Origin: JAFGLZ01 sp964622545
GTDB lineage: Bacteria; Planctomycetota; Phycisphaerae; UBA1845; JAFGLZ01
Direction of reading: 5' to 3'
Assembly: GCA_964622545.1 (NCBI GenBank)
Contig: CAZUQM010000008.1
Span: forward strand, 62,001 to 126,000
Length of the DNA: 64,000 nt
Position numbers and translations under genes: made by a program. Positions within the stretch are counted from its first letter, which is position 1. Every line of letters starts with the position of its first letter. Of the stretch, positions 61,746 through 64,000 are shown piece by piece. The notes beneath the pieces are model-generated. The model did not search any database and was not told the origin of the DNA. It saw nothing but the letters and a program-made list of their open reading frames with translations.

Positions 61746-64000
61746 GTGATCGGTTCGACAGATCTCATATTTCGCGGCAGAGGTGCCTCGGCCCCGAGGG
61801 GCACGGTGGTCATGCTCACAACAGTAGCCCTACTGGCCCTGGGCCGCGTCGACGCGGCCGAGGTCCGAATCGTCTCCTTCGACGTCAAGCCAACGAGCGT
61901 TGCCGTCGGTGAGCCCTTCGAGATCGCGGCCCGCGTGCGGGCGCGGGACGTCAAGACCGTCAGTTGCGTCTTCCGCACCACGACGCCCATCGACAAGGAC
62001 AAGGCCCCGCCCTGCCTGAGCCACTACAACGCACGCAGACAACTCGCCTACCTGCCCGGCGACGTCGACGTGCACCTGACCGACAACGGCGCCCGTGACC
62101 GGAACCCCGACAAGCTCGGGTTCCGCTTCCGCATCGACACGACAGGGTGGCGCGACGGTGCGTACGAGCTGTCTTTCTTCGCACACAATCGACCCGGGCC
62201 CGGAAGGCACACGCCCGATGAGCGCCTCCTGTTCGCCGAGGTCGCTAGCGGCCGCGTCAAGATCCACGACCTCGGCGAGGCCCCGCCGACGCGGCTGGAC
62301 GTCTGCAAGCTCGAGCCCCCGACCGTATCAGCCGGGCAAGGTGCCGCGCTCATCGTGGACACGACGACCCGGGCGGTCCGCGGCATCTCCGTCCGCACAC
62401 CCTACCGCGCGCGCCGCAAGGACGTCCCGCCCGGCTTCGCCTTCGACGGCAAGGACCGCTTCGGATACCTGGCCGACCCGGGCAAGCAGAGCCTCGCCGA
62501 CAACGGCCCGCTCGATGCCGACCCGGCGCGCGGCCGGATCCAGGTCCGCCTGGACACGGCCGGGTGGCGTCCCGGCCTGTATCACCTCGAGGTCAGGCCC
62601 GTCGGCAGCGCCGCAGGCAGGCACGACACCCGCAATCTCGCCCTCAAGGTGCGATCGCCTTACGACCATCTCGCGGTCAGCGTCTCGTCACCGTGGTTGA
62701 TGGGCCCCGGCACACACGCCGAGCGGCTTGCACGTTTCAAGGACGGCACGCTCGTCCACGGCAGCGGGTTCAGCACCGACGACGGCCAGACCTGGCGGAA
62801 GCGGCCGACCGGCACGATCGGCGTCGGACCGATCCAACTCCGCTCCGGACAGATCCTCAGCATGGGCTACCGAACCAGGCCCATCGAGGGCCGCGACGGC
62901 TGGTACCAGGGCCAGCGGTATGCGTCCGGCGACAACGGACGAACCGTGACCGAATCCAAGGCCCTCTTCCACGTGCCGCAGGCCAAACCCGCCCACGGAC
63001 ATGCCTATCATCCCGGTCCGCTCTACATGCGGTCGATGGTCGAGCGACCGGACGGCAGCCTGGTCGCGCTGATGGCCGGGTGGTTCAAGGGCGACGACGA
63101 GCCGTGTCCGCACAACGTCCGTCGGCCCTACTCGCGGACGTACACGTGCGAGTCCACCGATGGCGGCAAGACGTGGAGCTACCTCACGACCATCGGGTAC
63201 GACTATCTAGGCAGCGAGGGCTACAACGAGGGCGTCATGGCCGCCCTGCCCGACGGCCGACTCATCGCCATGCTGCGCACGGGCAGCATGAAGGACCCGC
63301 GCTGCCAGGACAACCCGATCATGCAGACGTATAGCTGCGACGGCGGCAGGACCTGGTCGGAGCCGGTCCGCTCGTCGGCGACCGGTGCGTTTCCCGACCT
63401 CGTCGTGCTGAGCGACGGCACGCTGGCGGCCAGCTACGGTCGGCCCGGCGCGTGCATCCTGTTCAGCGCCGATCTCGGCAAGACCTGGACGGATCACACC
63501 GTGGTCGACACCACGCCCTACTCGGGCTACACCTCGGTGTGCGAGCTGGCGCCCGGCAAGATCCTGATGGCCTTCGGCACCAAAGACTATCGCGAGCCGG
63601 AGACGGGCAAGCGCTCCAACGGCATCCGCCTGGCAACGGTGACATACAAGCGGCGAGGCACACCGAAGCCGCGCCCCGCCGACCATAAGCAGCGCGTCAT
63701 GCAACGACTGGACGGGGCCGGTGCGACGCTCGAGCCGCTGCAGGAAGGCTTCGTGGCCGTGACCGCGCCGTCCCGGGCGCTCGGGCGAGACGAGCAGTTC
63801 GTGATGCGCCTGCCCGACGACTACCGCGACGACCGGGCGCATCCGTATCCGTTGATCGTGCTCCTGCACGGGGCCGGGCGGTCGTGTCGCACCCTCGTTG
63901 AGGACGATCGGACGCGGGCGATGCTCGCCGGATCGCCGGCCGTGGTTGTGATGCCGAACGGCCGCGGATCATGGTGGGTGAACAGCCCGGTCGATCCGAC
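61746..64000 (+). CDS. Secreted sialidase-like propeller fused to an esterase (partial)
   Basis: The frame from GTG 61746 (AGGAG ten bases upstream) stays open to the window end, 751 residues so far. Residues 1-37 are a signal peptide (MLTTVALLALGRVDA). Two related beta-sandwich modules follow (about 38-175 and 185-305), each ending in a shared pattern DTTGWRDGAYELSF or DTAGWRPGLYHLEV. A six-bladed sialidase-type propeller (about 310-645) has four Asp boxes, at about 343 (STDDGQTWRK), 470 (STDGGKTWSY), 530 (DGGRTWSEP) and 575 (ADLGKTW). From about 665 an alpha/beta-hydrolase begins, with PLIVLLHGAGRS and VVVMPNGRGSWW, like esterase-D/feruloyl-esterase enzymes. The catalytic Ser lies beyond the window. 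Confidence 0.78.
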   Translation, partial: MIGSTDLIFRGRGASAPRGTVVMLTTVALLALGRVDAAEVRIVSFDVKPTSVAVGEPFEIAARVRARDVKTVSCVFRTTTPIDKDKAPPCLSHYNARRQLAYLPGDVDVHLTDNGARDRNPDKLGFRFRIDTTGWRDGAYELSFFAHNRPGPGRHTPDERLLFAEVASGRVKIHDLGEAPPTRLDVCKLEPPTVSAGQGAALIVDTTTRAVRGISVRTPYRARRKDVPPGFAFDGKDRFGYLADPGKQSLADNGPLDADPARGRIQVRLDTAGWRPGLYHLEVRPVGSAAGRHDTRNLALKVRSPYDHLAVSVSSPWLMGPGTHAERLARFKDGTLVHGSGFSTDDGQTWRKRPTGTIGVGPIQLRSGQILSMGYRTRPIEGRDGWYQGQRYASGDNGRTVTESKALFHVPQAKPAHGHAYHPGPLYMRSMVERPDGSLVALMAGWFKGDDEPCPHNVRRPYSRTYTCESTDGGKTWSYLTTIGYDYLGSEGYNEGVMAALPDGRLIAMLRTGSMKDPRCQDNPIMQTYSCDGGRTWSEPVRSSATGAFPDLVVLSDGTLAASYGRPGACILFSADLGKTWTDHTVVDTTPYSGYTSVCELAPGKILMAFGTKDYREPETGKRSNGIRLATVTYKRRGTPKPRPADHKQRVMQRLDGAGATLEPLQEGFVAVTAPSRALGRDEQFVMRLPDDYRDDRAHPYPLIVLLHGAGRSCRTLVEDDRTRAMLAGSPAVVVMPNGRGSWWVNSPVDP

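Overview
The window is a GC-rich bacterial chromosome segment whose gene content points to a planctomycete, most likely from the Phycisphaerae side of the phylum. The indications are a prepilin-type secreted protein with a late DGH motif, two PEP-CTERM proteins, a TIGR03790-like secreted protein, three large alkaline-phosphatase-superfamily phosphodiesterases, several big secreted glycan-active-type proteins, a fused SecDF and an archaeal-type phosphoglycerate mutase beside homoserine dehydrogenase. This is inference from gene families; no rRNA, tRNA, CRISPR array, transposase or phage gene was found.

Layout. 0-6 kb: 5' part of a phosphodiesterase gene, a small zinc ribbon, a tiny secreted orphan, birA, a 790-aa membrane protein and a PAS sensor without an output domain. 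6-11.2 kb: accA (minus), then tyrA and purL (plus, ATGA overlap). 11.2-16.3 kb: a secreted beta-helix/propeller protein, a second phosphodiesterase and a pseudopilin-like protein behind a consensus sigma-70 promoter. 16.8-17.8 kb: a PleD-like response regulator. 18.2-27.3 kb: a long minus-strand metabolic cluster in transcription order ribE, a degenerate pdxA homologue, mnmA, pyrR, pyrB, pyrC, a NYN-domain gene, hom and an AP-superfamily gene that probably acts as homoserine kinase. 27.5-35.4 kb: a non-pyrrolysine MttB homologue, an MFS transporter, a polytopic GT-C-like protein, a GH20-like protein without its catalytic Asp-Glu, and two small genes. 35.5-43.4 kb: a peroxiredoxin lipoprotein, pncA-nadE (NAD synthesis), a zinc-ribbon membrane protein, an FAD oxidoreductase and a MoxR ATPase.

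43.6-50.2 kb is an envelope/secretion-rich stretch: a caspase-fold-like protein, a CBS-nucleotidyltransferase, two PEP-CTERM proteins and a TIGR03790-like protein. The first and last share a C-terminal CGAG-hydrophobic-basic tail that looks like a second sorting signal. 50.8-56.6 kb: a VOC protein, a nuclease-like protein, a NUDIX protein fused to a nitrilase through an internal twin-arginine signal, a third phosphodiesterase and an FHA protein. 56.7-64 kb: a 1417-residue SecDF, a small membrane protein with a leaderless-type promoter, and the start of a sialidase-esterase fusion that runs off the window.

The housekeeping genes give de novo pyrimidine, purine, Thr/Tyr, fatty-acid/biotin, NAD and riboflavin functions. 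The accessory part is dominated by exported proteins, for which SecDF and cell-envelope sorting signals supply the route. The most unusual items are the NUDIX-Tat-nitrilase fusion, the CGAG tails, the PdxA and GH20 homologues with lost active-site residues, the sialidase-esterase fusion and two structured DNA/RNA elements (32459-32519 and 43602-43633). Long antisense reading frames are common here because of the GC content and were left out. All family assignments are by eye from translated sequence and motifs.
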